Origin: a virus
Virus record (IMG/VR): IMGVR_UViG_3300031841_004520
Location: 59,593-123,592 of that record
Direction: 5' to 3' (one strand)
Length of the DNA stretch: 64,000 bases
The translations under genes were made by a program, and so were the position numbers. This document shows positions 27,528-36,296 of this stretch, piece after piece. The notes under the pieces were generated by a model. It saw nothing but the letters and a program-made list of their open reading frames with translations, was not told where the DNA came from and ran no database searches. The stretch's first letter is position 1. Each line of letters begins with the position of its first letter.

Positions 27528-28717
27528 GGATCAACGACTTTTTTATTATAAAAATTTAATCCAGCAAATCTTTTATCTGGATGCATAATTATTATGCAAT
27601 CACTTTTATTAATTAGGTCTTCTGGCGTTTGTTCCATAAAAATATTTAAATTTTCAGATGTTTGCACTATGTAATCAAATACCCGCACTTGTTTTTGTAT
27701 TCTTTTTAGAAGTGATACAGATGGCGACCCTATGGTAACTGGTGAGTCAGGTTTAAAAGATAAACCAAGAATGCCTATGTTTTGATATTTATCACACTCT
27801 TTAGCTATACTATTTAAAACCATATCGTTAACTTCTTGTGCAAATATTAGATTTTTAGCTATATGATTCCTGTCTTTAGCGAATTTTACAAAAGCGGTGG
27901 CATCTCTGGGAAAACAGGTACCTCCATATGGAGCACCCGCGCCAAAAAACTTATTACCAATTCTTTGGTCCATACCTACAACATTAGTAATATTATGGAC
28001 ATTGACATTTGGCAAGCCTTTACAAAGCTCTCCTAAAAAATTAGCAAAAGTAATTTTACTTACTATATATGCATTTAAAGCAACCTTAGCTATTTCAGTT
28101 TCTTCTAAGGTTAAAGATTCATGACTACAATTGTTTTGGTGCATTTTAGACCAAACTTTATGTACAGTTTCTAAATCTCTAACATTATTAGATCCGACTA
28201 GGAAAAAGTCTGGATTTTTAAAATCTTTAATAACGCTGCCTAATTTTACAAAATCAGGTACATACGCAAAGCCAAAATCATCCTCAAATTTTTTACCAGA
28301 AATTTTCTCTATGTCAGATATTAATTTTTTAATACTACCAGGTAAAACAGTTGAAGATAGAACTATGGTATGATACGGCTTTTCTATCTTTTTCAAGTTT
28401 ACAGCTATATCAGACATAGCAGCTTCTACAAAATCAGCAGCATAGCCATCATCTCCCAACTGTGTATTAACTAAAATTATAGATACGTCTGTCTCTTTAA
28501 TTGCCTGTTCATATGAGTCTGTAAATTTTAAAAATCTATGCTTGCAGCTATTAAACAATTCTTCAAGACCCGGTTCATAAAATGGAAGCTGTCCATTTTT
28601 TAAACTATCTAATATATATTCGTTTTTATCAACAGCAACTATACTATTCCCTATTTCTGCTAAACAGCTTGCCAAAGGTAGTCCTAGTTTTCCCAAACCT
28701 ATAAAACTTATATTCAT
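27512..28717 (-). CDS. UDP-glucose/GDP-mannose dehydrogenase family protein
   Basis: 401 residues. NAD-binding MNISFIGLGKLGLPLA, SSTVLPGS, the catalytic-domain helix with ETEIAKVALNAYIVSKITFANFLGE (Lys 211, Asn 215) and the active-site GAPYGGTCFPRD (Cys 268) are all intact. The C-terminal domain has GLSFKPDSP, matching 'GlaFKpdTdD'. It oxidises an NDP-hexose at C6 to an NDP-uronic acid. The FAYVPDFVKLGSVIKDF segment departs slightly from the usual NPEFLREG, so the substrate may not be UDP-glucose. Confidence 0.9.
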   Translation of the reverse strand: MNISFIGLGKLGLPLASCLAEIGNSIVAVDKNEYILDSLKNGQLPFYEPGLEELFNSCKHRFLKFTDSYEQAIKETDVSIILVNTQLGDDGYAADFVEAAMSDIAVNLKKIEKPYHTIVLSSTVLPGSIKKLISDIEKISGKKFEDDFGFAYVPDFVKLGSVIKDFKNPDFFLVGSNNVRDLETVHKVWSKMHQNNCSHESLTLEETEIAKVALNAYIVSKITFANFLGELCKGLPNVNVHNITNVVGMDQRIGNKFFGAGAPYGGTCFPRDATAFVKFAKDRNHIAKNLIFAQEVNDMVLNSIAKECDKYQNIGILGLSFKPDSPVTIGSPSVSLLKRIQKQVRVFDYIVQTSENLNIFMEQTPEDLINKSDCIIIMHPDKRFAGLNFYNKKVVDPWGML

Positions 28718-29754
28718 TGTAATACCTGTAATATTTTTTTGGTTAGATCTAAAGGTCCTATAGATACCCTAAAACAATTTTGCAATCCCTCCAAGTAACT
28801 CCTATCTCTGACTAAAATTTTATTTTCTGCTAAAACCTTTAGTGTATTTTTAATATTATCGGTTTTAACAATTATAAAGTTTCCGTAACCCTTTAGTGTT
28901 TGGTACGATGTGTTTAAATTATCATAAAAATATTGCTTAGACAATTCCGTTTGCTCAACACATGAGTTCAAATAATCAATATCAGACAATGCAGCTATTC
29001 CAGCAAGTTGAGCAATTGAGTTTACACTTTTGCCATTTTTAATTTTTTGTAAAGATTTTATATTTTCTTTATTAGATATAATATATCCTAGTCTAAATGA
29101 AGCTAAGCCAAATGCCTTAGAGAAAGTTCTTGTCACAACAATATTAGAAAATTGTTTTGTTAATTGCACACAACTTGTTTTACAAAACTCATAATAGGCT
29201 TCATCTATAATAAATAGAGTATTTGGATTATCTTTTAGTAAACTTTCAATAACAGATATGGGTATCAAATGTCCAGTTGGATTATTAGGATTAACTATAT
29301 ATACAACATTATGCTTTGAGCATTCTTCAAAGTCGTATTCATGTTTATCAAAAATATTATTTATTAAAGAGCTTGTGTGGTTGGCTGTATTAATATCAAT
29401 AAAGGTATCTACCTGAGTATATGATGGTGCATAGGTCAGAACACTGGTGCTTTCATCTACAAACACAGAAAATATGTCTTTTAAAGCATCGTCAGATCCA
29501 TTGTATACCTCAATATTTTCTTTTGGAACATCAACATACTCAGATATTTTGCTTTTAAGTTGTTGTTGTGTGATATCAGGATATAGTCTAAAATTAATTT
29601 GTTTGGTTAAACTGTCAAAAACTTCTGTTACCTTGGCACTAGGAGCAAACAAAGACTCGTTCCAATCACAAAGAGTCCACGACTTATCTAAAGTAAATCT
29701 ATTAGATGTAACATATGGTTTAATTGTTGCCAAATGTTTATTGTGCTTAATCAT
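28714..29754 (-). CDS. HisC-like PLP aminotransferase (class I/II)
   Basis: 346 residues. NPNNPTG (155-161), IIDEAYYEF (182-190) and the PLP lysine in TFSKAFGLASFRLG (Lys 213) are clear. Overall it is closest in style to histidinol-phosphate aminotransferase and its CobD relatives. A phage has little use for histidine synthesis, so it probably makes an amino sugar, amino acid or amino alcohol for the glycan. It is ATGA-coupled to the dehydrogenase and the CapK gene. Confidence 0.85.
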   Translation of the reverse strand: MIKHNKHLATIKPYVTSNRFTLDKSWTLCDWNESLFAPSAKVTEVFDSLTKQINFRLYPDITQQQLKSKISEYVDVPKENIEVYNGSDDALKDIFSVFVDESTSVLTYAPSYTQVDTFIDINTANHTSSLINNIFDKHEYDFEECSKHNVVYIVNPNNPTGHLIPISVIESLLKDNPNTLFIIDEAYYEFCKTSCVQLTKQFSNIVVTRTFSKAFGLASFRLGYIISNKENIKSLQKIKNGKSVNSIAQLAGIAALSDIDYLNSCVEQTELSKQYFYDNLNTSYQTLKGYGNFIIVKTDNIKNTLKVLAENKILVRDRSYLEGLQNCFRVSIGPLDLTKKILQVLQ

Positions 29755-31082
29755 TTTTCTGTAAAGATGTTTCTTATTTTACCTGTTTCAGTACTTCTTT
29801 TAATTTCATCAACTATTGCAATATTCAGTGGTAGCGAACCTACTCTGCTAGACATACCTTTTCTAATTTCGGTTTCCGTTTTTTCGCAAAATTTCTCATT
29901 CTTAACAATATTCATTGTAAGACTACGGTCTGCTTTTTGAAAAATTTGGAACATTTTAACACCATCTATCTTATACATCATAGTGTAAAAGTTAACCCCT
30001 GGCAATCTACAACCATCTTTAGATATTAGTATATCGTCACATCTACCATCTATATCTAACATAGTGTAACATGTGCTTTTGTCATTGTTTATGATTCCTA
30101 CATCGTTTGTTTTATATCTAAGAAAAGGCATATAGTAATTATTAAACCCTGTACCAACTATTACATTTTGATCATTTTCTTGCACAAATTCAGTAATACC
30201 ATATTCAAAATTTTCATAATAGTGGTCCGACTCACTAGTTTGATGATGAAACACAACTTTTTCTTGTAGTCCATAGTGCGCTTTGGGTTTGATGCCAAAA
30301 GCCTTATATATTTTGTTAGACCATTCTTCTAACATTTTTTCTGAGGCTACATGTATTTGCGATATGTTTAATGATAAATTATGGTCTTCACATAAACATG
30401 CTAGTATGTAAATGCTAGACGGATACCCAACCAGTGTGTGATAATTTCCTGCATTTATTTTTTTTACATAATCATGTACAGTCTTATCATTAACATGATA
30501 TGCTGACATGTATAGTCTTCTTAATTCATAGTCATAATTCCATAACATATTTTCTTTAGGGGGCACAAATCTACGCAGCCAAACACTAGGCTTGTCGTAC
30601 ATTGTTGCTCCATGGTCATTAAAAGCCCTTAGTACAAAAGCGGCTTCTTTTTTGTATAAATCATCAGTGCCATAAAAAATTAATTTTTTACCTGTTGATC
30701 CACTAGTTCTAAATTCAAAACATTTTTGTCCAATCATATTAGAAGCAATAAGATCTTTTGTATTATCTCTAATAATATCTTTTGTAAGTATTGGCAGTAA
30801 AGAGATATCAGAAGCAGATTTGAATGATTGTGGACAAAGCCCACGGTCTAACATCACATTTTTATAGTAAGGCACATTATTGTAGCAGTGTGTAATGAGT
30901 TTCTTGAACTCTAAATATTGATAGTCTAATAATTGTTGTTTGTTCCATGTTCTAGATGTCATTAAGTTTTGAAAAGTTTCTACAAAAATCTTACCATACC
31001 TACGATTGAAAGGCACGCAATTGTAGTATGCTCTTTTTAGAAAACCAGGACAAACTTTAATTATTTTGTTTACACTACCCAT
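29751..31082 (-). CDS. CapK/PaaK-like adenylate-forming enzyme
   Basis: 443 residues from the ATG at 31082, chosen because it overlaps the HAD stop by 8 bp. FEFRTSGSTGKKLIFYGT is the phosphate-binding loop of the phenylacetate-CoA ligase/CapK family. Further on, AHYGLQEKVVFHHQ and RYKTNDVGIINND resemble the late adenylate motifs. Relatives in capsule clusters activate carboxylates or attach them to polysaccharides. With the dehydrogenase and aminotransferase it could form an amide or amine decoration on a uronic acid; that is inference. Confidence 0.8.
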   Translation of the reverse strand: MGSVNKIIKVCPGFLKRAYYNCVPFNRRYGKIFVETFQNLMTSRTWNKQQLLDYQYLEFKKLITHCYNNVPYYKNVMLDRGLCPQSFKSASDISLLPILTKDIIRDNTKDLIASNMIGQKCFEFRTSGSTGKKLIFYGTDDLYKKEAAFVLRAFNDHGATMYDKPSVWLRRFVPPKENMLWNYDYELRRLYMSAYHVNDKTVHDYVKKINAGNYHTLVGYPSSIYILACLCEDHNLSLNISQIHVASEKMLEEWSNKIYKAFGIKPKAHYGLQEKVVFHHQTSESDHYYENFEYGITEFVQENDQNVIVGTGFNNYYMPFLRYKTNDVGIINNDKSTCYTMLDIDGRCDDILISKDGCRLPGVNFYTMMYKIDGVKMFQIFQKADRSLTMNIVKNEKFCEKTETEIRKGMSSRVGSLPLNIAIVDEIKRSTETGKIRNIFTEK

Positions 31083-31413
31083 TATGAAAAAAGTCTTCGC
31101 TGTTAATAGCTTTGTCGTCAATATAATAATCTGCCATATACTTTACTCCACTTCTCAGGTGATCAAATTTTAATCCCCAATCTTTTAGTTGATTTAACGT
31201 TTTAAAAAACCAAGACCTACCTGAATTATTACCTCTGGCTGTTTCAATGATGATTATATGTCCCTCATCATGTAATTCGTTAATTTTATTAATTCTGTCA
31301 GATATAGGCTTAGAATCAAAATACTGCGGACCACTCTTACCGTCTGGGCCCACACCCATTTCAGTTCTACATAACGTGTCGTCTAAATCTACTACATAAA
31401 TTAATCTTTTCAT
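31075..31413 (-). CDS. HAD-family phosphatase, capsule-type
   Basis: 112 residues, a minimal HAD: VVDLDDTLCRTEMG carries the DxDxT nucleophile motif, IIIIETARGNN gives motif II, and ADYYIDDKAINS the late DD pair. No cap domain, as in the small HAD proteins found in capsule and CapK-associated clusters. It probably dephosphorylates a sugar phosphate. It overlaps the CapK gene and abuts the next upstream gene. Confidence 0.8.
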   Translation of the reverse strand: MKRLIYVVDLDDTLCRTEMGVGPDGKSGPQYFDSKPISDRINKINELHDEGHIIIIETARGNNSGRSWFFKTLNQLKDWGLKFDHLRSGVKYMADYYIDDKAINSEDFFHNG

Positions 31414-32192
31414 TATAAAGGTGCTTTTACATTTACTCCTGGAAAATTTGGAATTACATGCGTTGATTGATTAAATTTTCGCATAGCTTCTACCAAAAGT
31501 CTTTCATTTTCTCTAAACTGTGGCCAGAATGAAGGTCTAGAACTTTTGTAAGGGCCTCTAACGTCTCCACCTTCTTCGTGATGTAAAGCATAAATATTTT
31601 CACTACAATCTATACTATCATAGCCTATTTGTCTTGGAAGCCATAACATACACCTATCAAAAGATCCTCTAGCTATTAAGAAATTTGGAAAGAAATTTTT
31701 AGAATTTAAATTTAAATATACGTCTTTGTGAAAACAAAAATAGTCACAATGTTCTGTGTTTCTGAATGGCAGGTCACCAGCAATTTCCATGATTTGCTCA
31801 TCAGACAAATTATTAATATCTAAATCACAATAATCTACCCAATCTCTTCTTTTGCCTACCATTTGAAAGGGCTTATCATATTTATCTTTTATATGCTTAA
31901 AAGTTTCACAAAAATCTGATAAAAATATTATATCGCTATTTACATAGCAAAGATATTGATTATCGGTTTTATCTATAGCATCTAGGAAAAGATCTTTGAT
32001 TGAAGGTGGATCTAAAGGCTTGAGTTCTTTAGGATATTTTCTAGCAACAACTTTAGGATGTTCTAAAATCTGACTAGTTTCTAAAGACGTATACACTACA
32101 ATTTCATGGACGCAATCTAGTTTTGTCCATGATAGTAGTGAGTTTTTTTCTCTATACAAGAATTGTTCTAGAGTAGTAAAGAATGTTATCAT
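31413..32192 (-). CDS. Probable GT-A-like glycosyltransferase
   Basis: 259 residues. MITFFTTLEQF, then QYLCYVNSDIIFLSDF, place an xSD/DxD-type acidic site where GT-A enzymes bind metal, and ALHHEEGGDVRGPY may be the late His-containing loop. An unusual 'DPPSIKDLFLDAI' segment precedes the acidic site. It starts with ATG overlapping the stop of the GT upstream (4 bp) and is part of the glycan operon. Confidence 0.6.
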   Translation of the reverse strand: MITFFTTLEQFLYREKNSLLSWTKLDCVHEIVVYTSLETSQILEHPKVVARKYPKELKPLDPPSIKDLFLDAIDKTDNQYLCYVNSDIIFLSDFCETFKHIKDKYDKPFQMVGKRRDWVDYCDLDINNLSDEQIMEIAGDLPFRNTEHCDYFCFHKDVYLNLNSKNFFPNFLIARGSFDRCMLWLPRQIGYDSIDCSENIYALHHEEGGDVRGPYKSSRPSFWPQFRENERLLVEAMRKFNQSTHVIPNFPGVNVKAPL

Positions 32193-33079
32193 TTTAAAAA
32201 CTTAGCTTTGCATAATGTCCTAATTTTTTCTTTTACGCCATCGTCCCATAAAAATTCCTTTACCATTTTATTATATGGCTTATAGTTTTTCCAATTTTGT
32301 GCATAGTGGTCTGCGTTGCTATGCTCTCCCCATTCTCCAATATACTGTGCATTCATAGTAAAGGTGGATATTTTAATAAAATTATTTAAGGCTAGAAAAC
32401 CACTCATAACACTATCTTGACTAGTTACTACTTTGGTTGGGTCCATGCCATATTGTTCACAGTATCCCAATATTTGTTGATGCGGCCTACCCCTATAGTC
32501 ATCTGGTAGCATAGCATAGTAACCTTCCATAAAAGGAGCCACAACATCATATGCTCTTTTAAAAAACCCATATCCCCAAATATGCTCCATTTGCATAAAT
32601 TTGTTATTATTTCTCTCTTGCTGTTTATCCCAATCGTCGTATCTTGTAAGATAGTCACAATACTTAAAAACATCTGTGTGTCTATGAATTTCACCAAAAC
32701 AACTCACCATACTGACGTCTTTATCATCCTGGAATTTATCCATTAATAAATTTAACTGTTCTAGATAATAGTCATTTAATACTATATCGTCTTCTATAAA
32801 TATAGCAGAATCTGCTCTATCAAAAATAAATTCTCTTGCTCTTTTTTGATTAAAAGCAACGCCTAAGTTGCATTCACTAGCAAAGACTTTGGATTTAGGA
32901 AAATGCTTACTAAAAACATCTACACTGTTTTTTACTTTGGGCTTATCATCCGTTAGTATTCTTGCACCATCTTGAAACAAAAAAACCTCAGCGTCCTTGA
33001 CTTGAGGCTTTAATGCTTGCAATACTTTATCTAAATAATCTGGACGATTATACGCATATACTACTATTGGTCTTGACAT
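32189..33079 (-). CDS. GNT-I-like glycosyltransferase
   Basis: 296 residues. IVVYAYNRPDYLDKVLQAL is a typical glycosyltransferase start and AIFIEDDIVLNDYYLEQL holds the EDD metal site used by GNT-I (family GT13) and related enzymes. ASECNLGVAFNQKRA matches the 'n.g.a.ar' donor-side motif. In eukaryotes GT13 adds GlcNAc to mannose, but the phage donor is unknown. It is the first gene of the glycan run below a set of membrane-protein genes. Confidence 0.75.
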   Translation of the reverse strand: MSRPIVVYAYNRPDYLDKVLQALKPQVKDAEVFLFQDGARILTDDKPKVKNSVDVFSKHFPKSKVFASECNLGVAFNQKRAREFIFDRADSAIFIEDDIVLNDYYLEQLNLLMDKFQDDKDVSMVSCFGEIHRHTDVFKYCDYLTRYDDWDKQQERNNNKFMQMEHIWGYGFFKRAYDVVAPFMEGYYAMLPDDYRGRPHQQILGYCEQYGMDPTKVVTSQDSVMSGFLALNNFIKISTFTMNAQYIGEWGEHSNADHYAQNWKNYKPYNKMVKEFLWDDGVKEKIRTLCKAKFLK

Positions 33080-33104
33080 TATAATCCTAGATACTGTAGT
33101 GAAG

Positions 33105-33353
33105 TTAACTCTTGGTTAGTTTATTATAAACTAAAAGAGCAACCACGCCACCACCAATTCCCATAAAAATTCCCGCAGGCTCTAACGCACTATAAAACCC
33201 TAATAAATAAGATGCTGCTCCGCCGCAATACGATCCAGCAACACCAAGGGCTACGGTTTGAAAAAACCCTAATTTTTCTTCACCAGGAACTATACTCTTA
33301 GCAATAGACCCTACAAAAATACCATATACGCACCATATTAATAAACTAAACAT
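33105..33353 (-). CDS. GlsB/YeaQ/YmgE-family membrane protein
   Basis: 82 residues with three predicted membrane segments (about 1-20, 28-52, 58-77) and the family pattern GSIAKSIVPGEEKLGF. This transglycosylase-associated family occurs in bacterial stress genes and sometimes in phages. Its role in infection is unknown; an envelope or lysis-related role would fit the neighbours. Confidence 0.75.
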   Translation of the reverse strand: MFSLLIWCVYGIFVGSIAKSIVPGEEKLGFFQTVALGVAGSYCGGAASYLLGFYSALEPAGIFMGIGGGVVALLVYNKLTKS

Positions 33354-33732
33354 TACTTACCTCTATTAAAGAATGAACTTGTTCGTGACTCAAATCGCTT
33401 GCAGCATCCAATATTTTCTCACACAAAACACTTCCATGTTTTTTATATTCTTCCCTTGGCATATTTTTCCGTAATATTTTTTTAAGACGCATTTTGGTAT
33501 ACCATCCACGCCTTACGCTTAATGTTTTAATATGACTAGCATAAGCAGTACATTTTTGTTCAGTACTAGTCAGCATTTTGAGTTCTGTTTTATTACAGTC
33601 TTGTATGACTCTGATCAAAGTAAGAAATACCCCAATCAACATAATAACAACTATGACACTACCAAAGTTAGCCTTCGGATCTATGTCAGAATCTATAGCA
33701 ATTTTTTCTGCAATTTTTTCTAATTCATTCAT
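33346..33732 (-). CDS. Single-pass membrane protein of unknown function
   Basis: 128 residues: an acidic N-terminus, one membrane segment at about 24-44 (VIVVIMLIGVFLTLI), then a basic soluble tail. The orientation rule suggests the basic tail is inside. It overlaps the GlsB-like gene by 8 bp. Could be a holin-type or spanin-like component, but no motif supports either. Confidence 0.55.
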   Translation of the reverse strand: MNELEKIAEKIAIDSDIDPKANFGSVIVVIMLIGVFLTLIRVIQDCNKTELKMLTSTEQKCTAYASHIKTLSVRRGWYTKMRLKKILRKNMPREEYKKHGSVLCEKILDAASDLSHEQVHSLIEVSNV

Positions 33733-33736
33733 GATA

Positions 33737-34006
33737 TTACTTCGGCCTTATGTTAATATAAAATTTACCATCCCTGGCGCCAGTTTTTAAAATACCATCC
33801 GATGTTATTTGTGCTTTAGCTTCAACTGGCGGACCTCCGCCTATGACTGTAGGAGGATACCCAGCAGTATTCGTTCCAAAAACAGGGTTGTACCCTGCAG
33901 TATTGTACGCTGCAGTATTATACCCTGCAGTACTATACACTATATTGTCGTCAATATTATTTATAGTCGTTTGTAAAATTTTGTTGAATAGTTCTTTATT
34001 ACTCAT
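33737..34006 (-). CDS. Small repeat protein sharing an N-terminal module with the fibre-like protein
   Basis: 89 residues from the ATG at 34006. The start MSNKELFNKIL...DDNIVYS closely matches the start of the protein at 47874-49592 (MSSNKEIYNKIL...DDNIVFT). A pentapeptide repeat Y-N/S-T-A-G/A follows (about four copies), then a glycine/proline linker and a short beta-rich end. Probably a virion or fibre component using the common module for attachment. It lies among glycan genes, away from the other structural-type genes. Confidence 0.6.
   Translation of the reverse strand: MSNKELFNKILQTTINNIDDNIVYSTAGYNTAAYNTAGYNPVFGTNTAGYPPTVIGGGPPVEAKAQITSDGILKTGARDGKFYINIRPK
33858..33935. repeat. 15-bp tandem repeat encoding Tyr-Asn-Thr-Ala-Gly
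   Basis: Three adjacent 15-nt units (33891-33905, 33906-33920, 33921-33935) share TAC-CTGCAGTA with two or three changes. A fourth, more diverged copy lies at 33858-33872. All are in frame in the gene at 33737-34006 and encode its pentapeptide repeat. Such repeats can expand or contract by slippage. Confidence 0.75.
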
Positions 34007-34844
34007 CATCTTTTCTGTCTATAAAATATTGAGCTATGTCCTGTTTAAACTCTGGCTTGTTGGGCAGCAACTCTATAAGACCATCTGTAATTTTTATGTC
34101 TGTATATGGGTCATATTTGTGATTCTGTAGTATTTTGTTCTTTTCCCAATACTGTCTATTGTCAGTATTCCCATGATACAAATGCTCTACACTCCCTTTA
34201 ATACACCCAATTTGACCGTTGACGTTTTCATTATTGCTTAAGGCCCATAATAGGTATTTACGCCTCATTCTTGGAGGCAGAACCAATACTTGCTGATGGT
34301 CCCACAGTCCCAACCAAGCTATTAGCTGTAAAGCGTCATTGTTCCCCAACACATCGCAATCAAACAATCCACCATCTATCACATTTTTTCTCATAGCCCA
34401 ACTAAAACCTATAGCTGGCCAATCTTGTTTCTTTGTATTAAGGTAGTCTCTAGCAAAAGAAATGTTATTATGTGTGCTGTTTTCTGATTTCTCATAAACG
34501 CTTTCAAAACATTGTGCAACAGGGTAACGATTTAAAGTTTTATCTATGTCTTTTAGTATATCTTTATTATTAAAGATAATGTCACAGTCCACCCAAACCA
34601 CAATATCTGTACTATTTGGAAGACTATCAATTAATATATTTAGAAGTCTTTCTTTTTGCCAGACTATATTAGAAGTTGTTCCTTTTAGCTTTATGCTGTC
34701 TTCTATAAAAAAATCTTGATCATCAATGGTGAGTTCTGCTGTATGAATTTTATATGGAAAATGTCTACGAAACTCTATATAGTTATTCTTAATCCTATTA
34801 GAGTTTGTAAAATTGAAGTACGAAGTTATAAATGATATACTCAC
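33999..34844 (-). CDS. GT-A glycosyltransferase, paralogue B of a three-copy family
   Basis: 281 residues. It aligns end to end with the protein at 21770-22612: ITSYFNFTNSNR start, FFIEDSIKLKG, NIVWQKERLLNI, WVDCDIIF (84-91, intact DxD) and GSVEHLYHGNTDNRQY near the end. Both copies keep the metal site and the late His, so both are probably active on related substrates. It is coupled by 4 bp to the methyltransferase-like gene upstream. Confidence 0.75.
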   Translation of the reverse strand: MSISFITSYFNFTNSNRIKNNYIEFRRHFPYKIHTAELTIDDQDFFIEDSIKLKGTTSNIVWQKERLLNILIDSLPNSTDIVVWVDCDIIFNNKDILKDIDKTLNRYPVAQCFESVYEKSENSTHNNISFARDYLNTKKQDWPAIGFSWAMRKNVIDGGLFDCDVLGNNDALQLIAWLGLWDHQQVLVLPPRMRRKYLLWALSNNENVNGQIGCIKGSVEHLYHGNTDNRQYWEKNKILQNHKYDPYTDIKITDGLIELLPNKPEFKQDIAQYFIDRKDDE

Positions 34845-35482
34845 AGTTTCTTATATTCTAAAATAATCTGTGTTGGATATTCTAATATACCTAAGTTTAA
34901 GGGGTTGTCTTTACTTGATCCCAAATACTTTAGTTCTTCATCGTTGTAGTCAAGTTGTTTATTGGGCAAAATTGGCCTGAGGTTATTCGATGCATTGATA
35001 ACTTTAAATATGTTGTCTAACTGTATTCCAGGCAAACAATCATCAATTAAAATTATAGCAGAATCGTTGAGAAAATTATTTGGATGATTTAAAATAACAG
35101 TGAGTACTATATCTTTAGCTACAGCATCAATAAAAAGGAAATCATAACTACTATTGTTAGACGATATAGTAGTAAACTGACATTCATTGTGCAGTGTAGT
35201 ATACTCTGAGAGTTGCATTTCATGTAATACGCCTTTAGCCCAATTATAATTATCTTTATTAACTTCTATTGAATAAAATTCAAACCCAAATATTCTTGAA
35301 AGTTGTGCAAAAGTAACGGTGCTCCAACCCTCATTTGTCGAGTCTTTACGCATTGTGCCAAACTCTATTATTTTTTCTGGTTTTCTATCTAAGATTAATT
35401 CAATCGCATGATTAAATGAATTATATCTGCAATTACCTGCTAAAAAACCTTTTTGTTTTGGTTTGTTGTCTTCTTCCGTCAT
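34841..35482 (-). CDS. Class I SAM methyltransferase-like protein
   Basis: 213 residues. EKIIEFGTMRKDSTNEGWSTV takes the place of the SAM loop, FYSIEVNKDNYNWAK gives the acidic ribose-binding residue, and DFLFIDAVAKD with ILIDDCLPG are the following strands, as in the small sugar/cephalosporin-type methyltransferases. It lies between two GT paralogues with 4-bp overlaps, so it probably methylates the same glycan. Confidence 0.7.
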   Translation of the reverse strand: MTEEDNKPKQKGFLAGNCRYNSFNHAIELILDRKPEKIIEFGTMRKDSTNEGWSTVTFAQLSRIFGFEFYSIEVNKDNYNWAKGVLHEMQLSEYTTLHNECQFTTISSNNSSYDFLFIDAVAKDIVLTVILNHPNNFLNDSAIILIDDCLPGIQLDNIFKVINASNNLRPILPNKQLDYNDEELKYLGSSKDNPLNLGILEYPTQIILEYKKL

Positions 35483-36294
35483 AAAATATCTTTAATTTCA
35501 TTGTGCAATTCTGTTTTATCGCTAGACCATTGCCATAAACCATTACTACCTAATTCAATATCCTCACTGATATCAAACAGATGTTTGTTTAATATGTGTG
35601 TATAAATTGGACGTTGACTACTAGTGGTGGTAATTTTAATGTCATTTAAATTATTTAATTTATTTTGCACAACCATAAAGTCATCGATAGCTTTGGCTAA
35701 TAGGGGTAGGCTAATATCTTGATGGAAGTCACGACAAAAACTGTTATTCCAAGCTCCTTGCCAAGTAACAATTTGATGTAATTCATTATTGCCTACAATA
35801 GAAAAATCATACAAGCCCTTAGGCAAAGCATCTCTTCTTGCAGCCCAAGCCAAATCATACCTACCTACATTAGATATGACAGGATTATTCTTTAGACTAT
35901 ATTTTTCACCTTCCTGTTTGATTTTTGCTAGATATCCCAACTCATCATTAACATGACTAAAAAGTTGGCATATAGGATATTCGTCTAATGCCACTGTTGC
36001 CCTTTTGTACCATGACAAATCTTCAAAAATAATATTGGGATCTAACCAAGCTACTTGATCAACAGAAGACCTTAGTGATTCTACACCTATATTAATTAAT
36101 CTTTGTGGTTGCCAAAGCATATTAGATTCGTTGGCAGATATCCTAATAGAATCATCAATCCAAAAATATTGATCGGCAAAAGCAACTTCTACTACAGTTA
36201 AGGGAGCATTTAGATTATTTTTAAATTCTATAAAATCCTGTCTAACTTTGTCAGAATTATTAGGATTAAAATAGTAGCTTATACATCGTAACAT
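35479..36294 (-). CDS. Diverged GT-A paralogue C with damaged metal site
   Basis: 271 residues. It shares the family start (ISYYFNPNNSDK), FWIDDSIRIS, MLWQPQRLINIGVESL and VAWLDPNIIF with the two paralogues. Here the DxD has become D-P-N, and the late VEHLYHG segment is replaced by a different sequence. It has probably lost normal metal-dependent transfer, and may be a binding or regulatory partner, or use another mechanism. Length is kept and the frame is open, so it is not a decayed gene. Confidence 0.65.
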   Translation of the reverse strand: MLRCISYYFNPNNSDKVRQDFIEFKNNLNAPLTVVEVAFADQYFWIDDSIRISANESNMLWQPQRLINIGVESLRSSVDQVAWLDPNIIFEDLSWYKRATVALDEYPICQLFSHVNDELGYLAKIKQEGEKYSLKNNPVISNVGRYDLAWAARRDALPKGLYDFSIVGNNELHQIVTWQGAWNNSFCRDFHQDISLPLLAKAIDDFMVVQNKLNNLNDIKITTTSSQRPIYTHILNKHLFDISEDIELGSNGLWQWSSDKTELHNEIKDIL

Positions 36295-36296
36295 GG

